DNA of 64,000 nt. It comes from Nitrospirota bacterium (GTDB taxonomy: Bacteria; Nitrospirota; Thermodesulfovibrionia; UBA6902). The notes under the pieces are model-generated. The model had not been told where the DNA came from. It ran no database searches and saw only the letters and a list, made by a program, of their open reading frames with translations. The stretch lies in NCBI GenBank assembly GCA_016215115.1, contig JACRLN010000006.1:53117-117116 (forward strand), read 5' to 3'. Below are positions 1 through 10,443 of this stretch, piece by piece (positions within the stretch are counted from its first letter, which is position 1; the number at the start of each line of letters is the position of its first letter). A program made the translations under genes and the position numbers.

Positions 1-2
1 GC

Positions 3-887
3 TTCACATTAGACCTTGCACAATTGGTGTTTGTTAAAGATGCGCCAATGAATGGGGTCGGCTATAAATTTAAATTATCGGCAGGTGAAACTGCAAAATG
101 GATACATTCAAGAGGTCTTGGCGCTGCTGATGATTCATTTGATCTTACCGAGGCTTATATTAGTTACCTTGCACCTCTCGGTAAGGGGTTAAGGTTCGAT
201 TTCGGTAAATTTGTCACATATCACGGCGCTGAGGTAATTGAGGCAAAGGATAACCCCAATTACTCACGTTCGTTTCTCTTTAACTATGCGATTCCATTTA
301 TACATACGGGATTGAAAGTCAGCTACCCGTTCACAGAGACTTTTAATGCCGGTATTCACATAGTTAACGGTTGGGACAATACGGATGACAACAACAAGAG
401 CAAGACAATCGGACTGAACGCAGGTTATGCACCAATGGAGCAGCTATCTATTTTACTTAACCTCATGTACGGGCTCGAGAAGGATGATAACAATTCAGAT
501 AACAGATTCCTCTTTGACTGGGTTGGGATTGTAAAACCGGTAAAGAATTTATCCTTCGTTCTCAATGCAGATTACGCAACAGAGGAAGAATCAGCCGCTG
601 ACGGCGATACCGCAAAGTGGTATGGGTTTGCAGGCATAGTGAAATATGATTTTAATGACCCCTTCAGTCTGTCTCTCAGGGCGGAATATTTTAATGATAA
701 AGACGGAGTGAGGACAGGGGCGGAGCAGGCATTAAAGGAGATTACCGTAACTCCGGAAATAAGGCTGGCAAACGGTCTTATTATAAGGCCTGAATACAGG
801 CATGACTGGTCTGATAAAGAGGTGTTTGATTCAGGTCAGGCAAAGAAGCAGGATACAATTGCGGTTGGCGTGATGTATACCTGGTAA
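3..887 (+). CDS. Outer-membrane beta-barrel porin (OmpL/BBP2-like), 5'-truncated
   Basis: The reading frame is open from the first bases of the window, so the true start and signal peptide lie upstream; a start at position 24 (TTG) would be artificial. The visible part alternates polar and hydrophobic residues in short strands, is rich in Tyr, Phe, Asn and Gly, and ends in the aromatic-terminated strand ...VGVMYTW typical of outer-membrane barrels. The pattern FGKFVTYHGAEV followed by YSRSFLFNYAIPFIHTG resembles the putative beta-barrel porin-2 family. It ends 27 bp before the amtB start, so co-transcription is likely and it may carry a nitrogen-related solute. Substrate is not predictable from sequence. 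Confidence 0.75.
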   Translation, partial: FTLDLAQLVFVKDAPMNGVGYKFKLSAGETAKWIHSRGLGAADDSFDLTEAYISYLAPLGKGLRFDFGKFVTYHGAEVIEAKDNPNYSRSFLFNYAIPFIHTGLKVSYPFTETFNAGIHIVNGWDNTDDNNKSKTIGLNAGYAPMEQLSILLNLMYGLEKDDNNSDNRFLFDWVGIVKPVKNLSFVLNADYATEEESAADGDTAKWYGFAGIVKYDFNDPFSLSLRAEYFNDKDGVRTGAEQALKEITVTPEIRLANGLIIRPEYRHDWSDKEVFDSGQAKKQDTIAVGVMYTW

Positions 888-914
888 TTTAAAAAAATGA
901 AATCAGGAGGCAAC

Positions 915-2264
915 ATGAAAAGGTTATTAAGTATCTTGATGATGATTGGTTTGTTGAGTTTTGCAAACCGTGGCTTTGCAGAGGATGCACAGGTTGAGAC
1001 TTCGGTTCCTGCAGCGGTTGAACAGACTGCGCCTGCTCCAAAAGTAGATACAGGAGACACTGCGTGGGTTTTAATCTCCACCGCCCTTGTCATGCTGATG
1101 ACGCCGGGGCTTGCACTTTTTTATGGAGGGATGGTCCGGCGCAAAAATGTATTAGGGACAATAATGCAGAGCTTCATAGCGCTCGGTGTTATAACGATCA
1201 TATGGGTGCTTTACGGGTACAGCCTGGCATTCGGCCCTGATGTTGGACACGTTATAGGCAATCTTGACTGGCTCGGGTTAAAAGGCGTAGGGCTTGATCC
1301 GAATCCTGATTATTCAGCCACGATCCCGCATCAGGCATTCATGATATTCCAGATGATGTTTGCAGTAATTACACCGGCGCTGATAACCGGCGCATTTGCT
1401 GAACGGTTCAAATTCAAGACGTATCTTTTATTCCTTGTGCTCTGGGCGACATTTGTATATTTCCCTCTTGCACACTGGGTATGGGGAGTAGGGGGCTGGA
1501 TAAGAAACCTCGGGGCCCTTGATTTTGCCGGCGGTCTTGTAGTGCATATCAGTTCAGGGGTATCGGCTTTGGCTGCTGCAATTGTTGTCGGGAAAAGAAA
1601 GGGATACAGCAAAGAACCGATGATGCCGCACAACATTACCATGACCTTTCTTGGCGCCGCGTTATTGTGGTTTGGCTGGTTCGGGTTTAACGGAGGAAGC
1701 GCAGTTGCATCAGGCGCTCTTGCAACGTCTGCATTTGTTGTTACGCATATTGCTACTGCAGCAGCGGCGTTATCATGGATGATCGCTGAATGGATGCAGA
1801 GAGGAAAACCGACAGCCCTCGGCGCTGTATCAGGAGCAGTTGCAGGACTTGTTGCAATTACGCCTGCCTCGGGTTTCGTTGGCCCAATGTCTTCTATTAT
1901 TATCGGGCTTGCAGCCGGGGTAATCTGTTACATGGCAGTTAATCTCAAGTCAAAACTCGGGTACGATGACTCTCTCGATGCTGTAGGTGTTCACGGCGTC
2001 GGCGGCACCTGGGGCGCAATTGCGACCGGTCTCTTTGCATCAAAGGCGATTAATTCAGCAGGCAATGACGGTTTGTTTTTCGGTAACGCATCACTTCTGT
2101 CAAGCCAGCTAATCAGCATCGGCGCTGCATGGATATATTCTTTTGTGATTACGCTGATTATATTAAAAGTCCTTGATGCAACAATGGGACTGAGGGTTGA
2201 CGACCAGAGCGAATTTGTAGGACTGGACCATGCACAGCACGGAGAAAGCGGGTACACATTATAG
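915..2264 (+). CDS. amtB: Ammonium transporter AmtB, copy 1
   Basis: Inner-membrane channel for ammonium/ammonia. The start chosen is ATG 915, preceded by AGGAGG at 905-910, rather than the in-frame ATG 897. A signal peptide (MKRLLSILMM...GFA) is followed by a short Pro/Ala/Thr linker and the Amt core: GDTAWVLISTALVMLMTPGL, FYGGMVRRKN, ITGAFAERFKFK, and the His pair in DAVGVHGVGGTWG. About 449 residues with roughly 11 membrane segments after cleavage, normal for the family. It is followed by a PII gene 46 bp downstream, the usual amtB-glnK arrangement in which PII plugs the channel when nitrogen is plentiful. Confidence 0.95.
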   Translation: MKRLLSILMMIGLLSFANRGFAEDAQVETSVPAAVEQTAPAPKVDTGDTAWVLISTALVMLMTPGLALFYGGMVRRKNVLGTIMQSFIALGVITIIWVLYGYSLAFGPDVGHVIGNLDWLGLKGVGLDPNPDYSATIPHQAFMIFQMMFAVITPALITGAFAERFKFKTYLLFLVLWATFVYFPLAHWVWGVGGWIRNLGALDFAGGLVVHISSGVSALAAAIVVGKRKGYSKEPMMPHNITMTFLGAALLWFGWFGFNGGSAVASGALATSAFVVTHIATAAAALSWMIAEWMQRGKPTALGAVSGAVAGLVAITPASGFVGPMSSIIIGLAAGVICYMAVNLKSKLGYDDSLDAVGVHGVGGTWGAIATGLFASKAINSAGNDGLFFGNASLLSSQLISIGAAWIYSFVITLIILKVLDATMGLRVDDQSEFVGLDHAQHGESGYTL

Positions 2265-2268
2265 CTAA

Positions 2269-2649
<381 letters not shown>

Positions 2650-2651
2650 AC

Positions 2652-2681
2652 TGTAGGGGCACGGCGCGCCGTGCCCCTACA
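2652..2681. repeat. 30-bp perfect palindrome (GTAGGGGC family)
   Basis: A perfect 30-bp palindrome starting TGTAGGGGCACGGCG lies just after the PII stop codon. It belongs with two other GTAGGGGC...GCCCCTAC elements, at 50820-50873 (inside a CDS) and 60650-60677 (overlapping the end of nfnB). As RNA it forms a 13-15 bp hairpin that could protect the 3' end of the amtB1-PII message. Confidence 0.75.
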
Positions 2682-2692
2682 AAATTGTAGTT

Positions 2693-2780
2693 CCTACAGT
2701 TTTGTAGGCTATATTTGCATCTCATTGTATTTTCACATGAAATTAGGAGAAAAGCTGTAAGTTCCTACATTTTTGTAGGA
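2693..2780 (+). promoter_or_regulatory. Two upstream dyads, candidate activator (UAS) sites for amtB2
   Basis: Two copies of a GTTCCTACA-N-TTTTGTAGG motif occur at 2691-2708 (stem CCTACA/TGTAGG) and 2761-2780 (stem TCCTACA/TGTAGGA), 70 bp apart. They sit about 55 and 130 bp upstream of the -12 element of the probable sigma-54 promoter at 2822-2837, the usual position for enhancer-binding activator sites. The sequence is not the enterobacterial NtrC consensus, so the activator is unknown. Confidence 0.45.
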
Positions 2781-2821
2781 AAGTAAAGATTTAAATTTCT
2801 ATTAAATCAATAAGTTAGGGC

Positions 2822-2837
2822 AGGCATAGCTTTTGCG
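2822..2837 (+). promoter_or_regulatory. Probable sigma-54 promoter of amtB2
   Basis: AGGCATAGCTTTTGCG has GG (2823-2824) and GC (2835-2836) separated by exactly 10 bp, with GGCA and TTGC matching the -24/-12 consensus (TGGCAC-N5-TTGC). Transcription would start near 2847. An 8-bp stem (2843-2850/2857-2864) overlaps the Shine-Dalgarno GGGAGGG and may affect translation if included in the transcript. Confidence 0.55.
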
Positions 2838-2871
2838 ATACCCCCTTCAAAATATCTTGAAGGGAGGGAGT

Positions 2872-4161
2872 ATGAAATTGATCTTTATTCTTATGTTGTC
2901 CCTGTTGCTGCCAAATATGAGCTATGCACAGGAAACTAACGCCATAAACAGCGGCGACACTGCCTGGATGCTTATTTCAACGGCGCTCGTTACGCTTATG
3001 ACGCCGGGACTCGCATTATTTTACGGCGGAATGGTCAGGAGGAAGAACGTGCTCGGCACAATCATGCACAGTTTCATAATGCTTTTTATGGTGAGTGTAA
3101 TCTGGGTAATATGGGGATATACGCTTGCGTTCGGACCGGACAAGGGAGGTATTATCGGCGGGCCGGAGTGGTTTGGATTGAACGGAGTTGGACAGACTCC
3201 GTCACCTTTTGCGCCGACCGTTCCTCATCTGCTGTTCATGATGTTTCAGGGAACTTTCGCAGTGATAACTCCTGCGCTTATTACAGGCGCATTTGCCGAA
3301 AGGATGAAATTCTCCGCATTAATCATCTTTACCGCCATGTGGGTAACGCTGGTTTATTCTCCGTTATGCCACTGGGTATGGGGCGGAGGATGGATGGCAA
3401 AGACCCTTGGCACTCTTGATTTTGCAGGCGGAATTGTTGTTCATATTAGTTCAGCCGTTGCCGCTTTGGCGGCGATAATAGTGATCGGCAAGCGCAGGGG
3501 ATACGGTAAGGAACCGATGCTGCCGCATGATCTGCCGATGACCATTCTTGGACTGGCGCTCTTATGGTTCGGCTGGTTCGGCTTTAACGCAGGCAGTGCG
3601 TTGACATCAGGCGGGCTTGCATCTGTTGCATTCGTTACGACAAATACTGCCGCAGGCGCTGCAGCAATGAGCTGGATGGTCATTGAATGGCTGCAGAGAG
3701 GGAAACCCACAGCGCTCGGGGCGATGAGCGGAGCAGTTGCCGGTCTTGCCGGGATCACACCCGCTGCCGGTTTTGTCACCCCTTTATCGTCAATTGTGAT
3801 TGGAATAATTGCAGGGTTATTATGTTACGTAGGCGTTAATATGAAATCAAAATTCGGTTACGACGATTCCCTTGACGTAATCGGTATTCACGGTGTCAGC
3901 GGCACGTGGGGGACATTGGCAGTCGGACTTTTTGCATCAGCCGCGATAAATCCCGCGGGCAAAGACGGTTTATTCCATGGCAATTCCTCCCTGTTTGTAA
4001 CCCAGGGTATTTCTGTGATAGTATCTTTTGTATTTGTCTTTACCGCAACGCTTATTATCCTCAAACTCGTTGACTGGATAGTAGGATTGAGGGTAAAGGA
4101 CGGAGAAGAGTTTCTCGGTCTGGACCAGTCGCTTCACGGAGAGAGCGCTTATACACAATAG
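2872..4161 (+). CDS. amtB: Ammonium transporter AmtB, copy 2
   Basis: Second Amt/MEP/Rh channel, 429 residues from ATG 2872, which has GGGAGGG 3-9 nt upstream; the longer TTG start at 2833 falls inside the promoter and is rejected. Signal peptide (MKLIFILMLSLLLPNMSYAQ), then GDTAWMLISTALVTLMTPGL, ITGAFAERMKFS and DVIGIHGVSGTWG with the conserved pore histidine. It is clearly a paralogue of copy 1 but differs throughout, so the duplication is not recent. It has its own probable sigma-54 promoter, suggesting induction under nitrogen limitation, and is followed 45 bp later by its own PII gene. Confidence 0.95.
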   Translation: MKLIFILMLSLLLPNMSYAQETNAINSGDTAWMLISTALVTLMTPGLALFYGGMVRRKNVLGTIMHSFIMLFMVSVIWVIWGYTLAFGPDKGGIIGGPEWFGLNGVGQTPSPFAPTVPHLLFMMFQGTFAVITPALITGAFAERMKFSALIIFTAMWVTLVYSPLCHWVWGGGWMAKTLGTLDFAGGIVVHISSAVAALAAIIVIGKRRGYGKEPMLPHDLPMTILGLALLWFGWFGFNAGSALTSGGLASVAFVTTNTAAGAAAMSWMVIEWLQRGKPTALGAMSGAVAGLAGITPAAGFVTPLSSIVIGIIAGLLCYVGVNMKSKFGYDDSLDVIGIHGVSGTWGTLAVGLFASAAINPAGKDGLFHGNSSLFVTQGISVIVSFVFVFTATLIILKLVDWIVGLRVKDGEEFLGLDQSLHGESAYTQ

Positions 4162-4171
4162 CTGATGGCTA

Positions 4172-4186
4172 ATAGCTGACAGCTAT
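4172..4186. repeat. Palindrome between amtB2 and PII gene
   Basis: Same ATAGCTG-A-CAGCTAT palindrome as at 2275-2289, in the equivalent amtB-PII spacer. The flanking words (GCTAATAGCTGACAGCTATC) are shared while the neighbouring amtB genes have diverged. Confidence 0.6.
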
Positions 4187-4197
4187 CAGCAAATTAA

Positions 4198-4545
<348 letters not shown>

Positions 4546-4548
4546 CAT

Positions 4549-5238
4549 ATGTCAGTGCTTATCTGTAAAAATATTAAAACAGAGGGTCCCGGGACGATTG
4601 AGGATTATCTGAAGGAGCAGAAGGTCCGGTACACAATAGTTGATCTGTCGGAAGGTGAAGGCATTCCTGTAACGAACAGTTTCAGCACTCTTGTAATGAT
4701 GGGCGGACCGATGAGCGTTAATGAAGATGGGATATATCCCTACATAAAAGAGGAAGAAAAACTTGTCAGGGATTTTATTGCGGAAGGGAAGAAGATTTTA
4801 GGTGTATGCCTCGGAGCCCAGATAATGGCAAAGGCTTTGGGCTCGAGGGTCTATGCAGGCCCCCAAAAGGAAATCGGATGGTATAATATTGACCTGACGG
4901 AAGAAGGGGTGAAAGATCCGCTTATGAAAAACCTCGCATTTCATCCGCAGGTAAGGGACTTCTGGAAGAAGTTTGAAGTCTTTCACTGGCACGGTGAAAC
5001 TTTTGATATACCGGCAGGCGCGGTGAGACTCGCTTCCTCAGCGCTCTATCCGAACCAGGCCTTTAGGTATGGTTATAAGGCATATGCATTTCAGTTCCAC
5101 ATAGAGGTGAGAAAGGAGATGATATTGGAATGGTTGAAGGATGAACCGAATTTTCAACAGCTTGAAAGAGAGACAGAAACATTTTTTCATGAATATAGAG
5201 GACGGGCGGAGAATTTCTATAAAGGATTTTTCTCGTAG
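4549..5238 (+). CDS. Class I glutamine amidotransferase (GuaA N-domain-like)
   Basis: 229 residues with a complete class I amidotransferase triad: nucleophile Cys87 in GVCLGAQ, His184 in FQFHIEV, and an acidic partner two residues on. The MMGGPMSVNE motif is typical of stand-alone GMP-synthase-like amidotransferases that lack the ATP-pyrophosphatase domain. These hydrolyse glutamine and pass ammonia to an acceptor; some act on gamma-glutamyl compounds. Location in the ammonium operon suggests a nitrogen-scavenging role, but the acceptor substrate is unknown. The Shine-Dalgarno is weak, consistent with translational coupling to the preceding PII gene. Confidence 0.8.
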   Translation: MSVLICKNIKTEGPGTIEDYLKEQKVRYTIVDLSEGEGIPVTNSFSTLVMMGGPMSVNEDGIYPYIKEEEKLVRDFIAEGKKILGVCLGAQIMAKALGSRVYAGPQKEIGWYNIDLTEEGVKDPLMKNLAFHPQVRDFWKKFEVFHWHGETFDIPAGAVRLASSALYPNQAFRYGYKAYAFQFHIEVRKEMILEWLKDEPNFQQLERETETFFHEYRGRAENFYKGFFS

Positions 5239-5256
5239 ATATGAATTTATTTTCTT

Positions 5257-5331
5257 GTCATTCCGACTTGTTCGGAATCTTTCTTTTTCAATTCGTTGTA
5301 TATAAGGAGATTCCGGACAAGCCGGAATGAC
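5257..5331. repeat. Dispersed inverted-repeat element, GTCATTCC family
   Basis: GTCATTCCGACTTGTTCGGAATC...GATTCCGGACAAGCCGGAATGAC: two halves in inverted orientation, each half itself a hairpin. One of eleven related copies in the window. It separates the amidotransferase gene from glnA. Confidence 0.85.
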
Positions 5332-5368
5332 AGAAACAAGACATTAAACAAACCAAAAAGGAGGAAAC

Positions 5369-6781
5369 ATGACACCAAAAGACGTAATCAAGATGGCGCA
5401 GGAGAACAAGGCGGTTATGGCGAATTTCAAGTTCCTTGATTTTCCCGGCATCTGGCAGCATTTTGCAGTGCCGATAGCAGAATTAAAAGAGGAGATATTT
5501 GAGGAAGGACTCGGCTTCGACGGCTCTTCAATCAGAGGATGGCAGGCGATCCATACATCAGACATGCTGATAATCCCGGACCCGAAGACCGCATTCATGG
5601 ACCCGTTCATGGAGTATCCGACGATAAGCTTGATCTGCAATGTTGTAGACCCGATTACAAAGGAATTTTACACGAGGGACCCGAGATACATTGCTCAGAA
5701 GGCGGAGGCATATCTGAAATCAACCGGCATAGGCGATACCGCCTACTTCGGTCCTGAGGCGGAGTTCTTTATTTTCGATGACGTAAGATTTGACCAGAAC
5801 GCGCAGAGTGGATACTATTTTATAGACTCTGTCGAAGGCATCTGGAATTCGGGACGGGTGGAGAATCCGAACCTCGGATATAAACCGAGGCACAAAGAAG
5901 GTTACTTCCCCGTACCGCCGACAGACAGCCTTGTAAATATCAGGACGGAGATGGTTCAGGAGATGCTGAAATGCGGCATCTATGTAGAGAGGGAGCATCA
6001 TGAGGTTGCAACCGCAGGACAGGCCGAGATCGATATGAGATTTGATTCCCTGGTAAACATGGCTGACAAAAATATGCTTTTCAAATACATAATCAAGAAT
6101 GTTGCAAGACGGCACGGCAAGACCGTAACATTCATGCCAAAGCCTTTGTTCGCCGATAATGGCTCCGGTATGCACTGCCACCAGAGCATATGGAAAGGCG
6201 GTAAACCTCTGTTTGCAGGCAACGGGTATGCAGGATTGAGCGACATGGCGCTTTACTATATCGGCGGCGTGTTGAAACATGCGAAGGCGCTTGCCGCTAT
6301 TACCAACCCGACCACCAATTCCTACAAGAGGCTGACGCCCGGATTTGAAGCGCCGGTCAATCTTGCATATTCGGCAAGAAACCGCTCCGCATCAATAAGA
6401 ATCCCGACCTATTCTGCAAACCCGAAGGCAAAGAGAGTTGAGGTAAGGTTCCCTGACCCTTCATGCAATACCTATCTGGCATTTAGTGCGATGATGATGG
6501 CAGGTCTTGATGGGATTGAGAACAAGATTCATCCCGGCGAGCCGCTTGACAAGGACATTTATGAACTTGGTCCCGAAGAACTGGCAAATGTGCCGACAAT
6601 GCCGGGAACTCTTGAAGACGCACTTAACCATCTGGAAGTGGACAATGAATTCCTGATGAAGGGCAATGTCTTTACAAAGGACGCCATTGAAAAATGGATA
6701 AGCTACAAGAGGACGAATGAGGTTGACGCATTGAGACTAAGACCACATCCGTATGAGTTCTTCCTGTATTATGATATTTAA
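5369..6781 (+). CDS. glnA: Glutamine synthetase type I, beta subtype
   Basis: Condenses glutamate and ammonia to glutamine with ATP. 470 residues, the GSI-beta length. Visible family motifs are [10 protein letters not shown] near residue 50, GPEAEFFIF, the ATP-binding [14 protein letters not shown], and NRSASIRIP. Tyr398 in [11 protein letters not shown] matches the tyrosine adenylylated by GlnE in GSI-beta enzymes, and glnE lies just downstream. Start at ATG 5369 with AAAGGAGG upstream. A UUCG-loop hairpin follows the stop. A second, alpha-type synthetase is at 16172. Confidence 0.97.
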   Translation: MTPKDVIKMAQENKAVMANFKFLDFPGIWQHFAVPIAELKEEIFEEGLGFDGSSIRGWQAIHTSDMLIIPDPKTAFMDPFMEYPTISLICNVVDPITKEFYTRDPRYIAQKAEAYLKSTGIGDTAYFGPEAEFFIFDDVRFDQNAQSGYYFIDSVEGIWNSGRVENPNLGYKPRHKEGYFPVPPTDSLVNIRTEMVQEMLKCGIYVEREHHEVATAGQAEIDMRFDSLVNMADKNMLFKYIIKNVARRHGKTVTFMPKPLFADNGSGMHCHQSIWKGGKPLFAGNGYAGLSDMALYYIGGVLKHAKALAAITNPTTNSYKRLTPGFEAPVNLAYSARNRSASIRIPTYSANPKAKRVEVRFPDPSCNTYLAFSAMMMAGLDGIENKIHPGEPLDKDIYELGPEELANVPTMPGTLEDALNHLEVDNEFLMKGNVFTKDAIEKWISYKRTNEVDALRLRPHPYEFFLYYDI

Positions 6782-6786
6782 AATTC

Positions 6787-6810
6787 AACGGGGGGCTTCG
6801 GCCCCCCGTT
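6787..6810 (+). terminator. UUCG-tetraloop hairpin after glnA
   Basis: AACGGGGGGC-TTCG-GCCCCCCGTT is a perfect 10-bp GC-rich stem with a stable UUCG loop 5 bp past the glnA stop. The following bases are only moderately T-rich, so termination may be partial; it may also stop the convergent PII gene. Confidence 0.7.
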
Positions 6811-6939
6811 CCTCTAATTTGATAACACTATTTGTTCATTAACTAATAAAATAAGTTGTTAGTTTCAATACACTTTTTCAGTATATTCCCTGTACAGCAA
6901 GGCTTACACTATGTACATTCAACACAAGCTATTAACGCA

Positions 6940-7281
<342 letters not shown>

Positions 7282-7344
7282 TTATCCTTTCTTGTTATAA
7301 AATTGCTAAACCTGTAATTTGTAGCGCCTCGTAAAAATTCAGCC

Positions 7345-7448
7345 GTCATGCCCGAAGCCTGCCCTCGCAGGTTGTAAGCGGGGGTTTTTAATCGGGCATC
7401 CAGTTCTTTTAACTGCCTGGATTCCCGCTTACTGACTGCGGGAATGAC
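7345..7448. repeat. Dispersed inverted-repeat element, GTCATTCC family
   Basis: Begins GTCATGCCCGAAGCCTG and ends CGGGAATGAC, with GGCATCCAG/CTGGATTCCCG inner boxes. It fills most of the divergent spacer between the third PII gene and glnE. Confidence 0.85.
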
Positions 7449-7495
7449 TAACATGCGGCATTATTTATGATCACTTTAATAATATATACTATATT

Positions 7496-10303
7496 ATGCC
7501 TTCTGATAAGGAAATACATAAAAACATAATCGATGCTTCCTGCGCCACACCTGACCCCAAAAGGGCTGAGGCAAATCTGCTCAGGCTTTTTGAAATAGCG
7601 TCTGAAAGAGAGCGCTTTATTCCTAATATAAAAGATGTTGCGAAACTCTTTGCCGTGAGTCAGTTTCTTGCTAATTATTGCATCTCCAATCCCGATGATC
7701 TCTTTAGTGCATTAAAGGAAATAAAAACACCTGTCACAAAGAAGTTCCTATCCGGAAGGGGTAATACCGAACTTGCTTTCCATGAAGAAACAGATGTAAC
7801 AGGCGCAATGAAAAGGATAAGATTATTTAAAAAGCACAATCTCCTGAGGATTACCATGAGAGACATTATGGGGATAACTGATACACTCACCTCAATGGAT
7901 GAGCTGACTTATCTTGCAGAGGTAATTATTTATTTTACGCTCCTTTATTCTTTTGAAATGAATGTTCGGAAGTTCGGGGATCCCTCTGACGAAGGACTCA
8001 CCCTTATGGCTCTCGGTAAGCTTGGCGGCGAGGAACTTAATTATAGTTCCGATGTTGATCTAATGGCAGTCTATGCTGAAGAAGGAGAGACCTCGGGTAT
8101 CCTAACGCTCTCCAATGTAAGACTAAACAGAATCAGCAACAGCGAATTTTATTCTAAGGTTATAGAACTTTTTAACAGGATGCTTTCTCAAAATACAGAG
8201 GAGGGCATTGCCTATAGGGTTGATCTCAGACTAAGGCCTCAGGGAGAGAGGGGTCAGGTTGCGCTTCCGCTGAAGTCATATCAGACGTACTACGAAACAT
8301 GGGGGCGCACATGGGAGAGAATGGCGTTGATAAGGGCGAGACCCGTAGCCGGCAACATGCGGCTTGGCAAATCGTTTATGGAGATTGTAGAATCCTTTGT
8401 CTGGAAAAGGGCTGCGGATTATTCTGATATTGAAGAAATAAAGGCGTTAAAGAAAAAAATAGATTCTGCTTTTTCAAAAGATGATATAAAGCGGGGCTAC
8501 GGAGGCATTAGAGAAGCGGAATTTTTTATACAGACCTTTCAACTTATATACGGCAATGAAAATGAAGGGCTTCGAACTCACAGGCTTTTAAATGCAATAC
8601 AATCGCTGAGATGGCTGGGAATGCTGCCTGAAGGAGACCTCATTACACTGAGGGATAATTATCTTTATTTAAGGAAAGTTGAACATCTCCTTCAGATGAA
8701 GGATGACCTTCAGACACATTCGTTGCCGGCGTTAGAGGATGATTTGAGGGCGCTTGCAATAAAGACAGGCTTTATTTCTGCAAATGATTTTATGTCTGAC
8801 CTCAGGCTGAGAAGGATGAAAATAAGAAATATGTATAACTCTCTCCTTGGCACAGAAGAAGATGCTTATGCCGAAGCGCTTTCACTTCTTGAAGGAGACC
8901 TCAGCGATGAGGAACTTGAAGACTATCTCTCTTTCAGGGGATTTAAAATGCCGTCTTCCGGTATGAAGAATCTTAAAGGCATAAGAGAACAGCTCAGTAT
9001 CTTCAGGACGCAGCATGAACGCACTGCCATGAGGAAGATTGTCCCTATGCTCATTGAAAAGGCATTAAATGCAGAAAGCCCTGACAGGGCGCTCAGGGGT
9101 CTTGAGAGTTTCTTTGCTGCAATAGGCATTAAAGAGACTTATCTGACAGGGTTTATGGAGAGAAAGGAATTAGCGGATGGCGTCATAAAAATACTGTCTC
9201 TGAGCACATATCTCACAAGAATCTTTTTGAGCAGTCCGAAATATTTTGATTTGCTTCTTGAAGGGAATATTATAAGAAAAACATTCAAAAAAACAGAAGA
9301 AGAACTGAGAAGAAGTGTTACAGGGGAATATTCCGGGTCAGTAATTGCCGGGTATAAGAATACCGAGGAAATCCGTCTCGGAAGTTTCTTCCTCATGCAT
9401 GTTATCAGGGTAAATTATTTAGTCAGGTGCCTGTCACACCTTGCAGATGCGGTAATTGGGATAATAACGTCAGCAGTAGGGGCGAACAGCCGTTCACCCC
9501 TGCATATCGGTTTCTCAGTGCTCGGAATGGGCAAGCTTGGCAGCAGGGAAATAACATTCGGTTCTGACCTTGATATAATCTTCCTTTCAGCACAACCGGA
9601 AGACCTGAAGATTGCGGAGAAGATTTTAAAAACATTAACTGCATACACCGACAGAGGCATAATTTATAACGTTGACATGAGGCTCAGGCCTGACGGCTCC
9701 AGGGGTGTGCTTTTAATGGACATCGAAGGGTACAGGAATTATTACCTGAATAGCGCGCATCCCTGGGAGATACAGGCTCTCCTTAAGGTAAGACCGGTTG
9801 CAGGCGATATGAAATCTGCAAGGTTGTTTATAGAAATGGCAAAGGAAGTTGTTTTAAAAAGGGGAGCGGAACTGAATAGAGACGATATAAGGACCATGAG
9901 AGAGAGGATAGTAAAAGAATTATCTCTTGAATCAAAAGGGATAGATGTAAAACTCGGTCCCGGAGGCATAGAGGAGATAGAATTTTATATACAGTGGCTG
10001 CAGCTTTATCATGCAAAAGGGTCTCCCGAAATACTTGTGCAGGACACGGTATCTGCGATACGGCGTCTTGTTAAAAGGAGTATCTTGAATGAACGGTACG
10101 GAAAAACTCTTCTGCATGCCTATGAATATTTCAGAGCATTGGAAACCCTCATGAGATTAAATGAGGAACATGTGATCGCAGAAGATTCCGGGTTTGCTGA
10201 ATTAGCTGCAATTTTTATGGGGCATAAAAACAGGAATGAGTTTCTGGAATATCTGAAGGCGATTAGAAAAAAGGTTATGGAAGTTGCAGGGGCAAATGCC
10301 TGA
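7496..10303 (+). CDS. glnE: Bifunctional glutamine synthetase adenylyltransferase / adenylyl-removing enzyme
   Basis: 935 residues, close to the ~945 of characterised GlnE. Two nucleotidyltransferase domains are visible: the N-terminal adenylyl-removing half with LGKLGGEELNYSSDVDL (about residues 173-190) and the C-terminal adenylyltransferase half with GMGKLGSREITFGSDLDI (about 677-694). Each keeps the G-S-D-x-D metal-binding signature. It attaches or removes AMP on the conserved tyrosine of GSI-beta, here Tyr398 of the upstream GlnA, under PII control. ATG 7496 lacks an obvious Shine-Dalgarno; TATACTATATTATG suggests a short or absent leader. Confidence 0.96.
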   Translation: MPSDKEIHKNIIDASCATPDPKRAEANLLRLFEIASERERFIPNIKDVAKLFAVSQFLANYCISNPDDLFSALKEIKTPVTKKFLSGRGNTELAFHEETDVTGAMKRIRLFKKHNLLRITMRDIMGITDTLTSMDELTYLAEVIIYFTLLYSFEMNVRKFGDPSDEGLTLMALGKLGGEELNYSSDVDLMAVYAEEGETSGILTLSNVRLNRISNSEFYSKVIELFNRMLSQNTEEGIAYRVDLRLRPQGERGQVALPLKSYQTYYETWGRTWERMALIRARPVAGNMRLGKSFMEIVESFVWKRAADYSDIEEIKALKKKIDSAFSKDDIKRGYGGIREAEFFIQTFQLIYGNENEGLRTHRLLNAIQSLRWLGMLPEGDLITLRDNYLYLRKVEHLLQMKDDLQTHSLPALEDDLRALAIKTGFISANDFMSDLRLRRMKIRNMYNSLLGTEEDAYAEALSLLEGDLSDEELEDYLSFRGFKMPSSGMKNLKGIREQLSIFRTQHERTAMRKIVPMLIEKALNAESPDRALRGLESFFAAIGIKETYLTGFMERKELADGVIKILSLSTYLTRIFLSSPKYFDLLLEGNIIRKTFKKTEEELRRSVTGEYSGSVIAGYKNTEEIRLGSFFLMHVIRVNYLVRCLSHLADAVIGIITSAVGANSRSPLHIGFSVLGMGKLGSREITFGSDLDIIFLSAQPEDLKIAEKILKTLTAYTDRGIIYNVDMRLRPDGSRGVLLMDIEGYRNYYLNSAHPWEIQALLKVRPVAGDMKSARLFIEMAKEVVLKRGAELNRDDIRTMRERIVKELSLESKGIDVKLGPGGIEEIEFYIQWLQLYHAKGSPEILVQDTVSAIRRLVKRSILNERYGKTLLHAYEYFRALETLMRLNEEHVIAEDSGFAELAAIFMGHKNRNEFLEYLKAIRKKVMEVAGANA

Positions 10304-10328
10304 TAATTTTATTAGCGGGAAAGTTCGT

Positions 10329-10411
10329 AAGTACGTAAGCGATGAAGTCAAGAAGCGATGTCCTTCTTCTTCCGCGCTTCCCCACTTCCACGCTTGCGCA
10401 CTTATGTACTT
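10329..10411. repeat. Short inverted-repeat element (AAGTACGTAAGCG)
   Basis: AAGTACGTAAGCG at 10329-10341 is mirrored by CGCACTTATGTACTT at 10397-10411, with further internal symmetry (AAGAAGCG/CGCGCTTCCCC). It lies between glnE and the next gene and makes an artificial upstream extension of that gene's reading frame. Confidence 0.6.
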
Positions 10412-10443
10412 CTCCGCTGACAGCAATTGTGAGGGCTAATACT

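Noticed and set aside
897..914. Earlier ATG for amtB1
   Set aside because: The AGGAGG site lies between this ATG and the one at 915, and the signal peptide begins properly at 915.
5239..5368. Sigma-54 promoter before glnA
   Set aside because: No GG-N10-GC arrangement with TGGCA/TTGC was found; the spacer is mostly the repeat element.
5720..6280. 186-codon open frame antisense to glnA
   Set aside because: Overlaps a certain glutamine synthetase gene and shows no family resemblance.
10342..10443. Upstream extension of the small membrane protein
   Set aside because: The extra 34 codons run through an inverted-repeat element and have no ribosome binding site.
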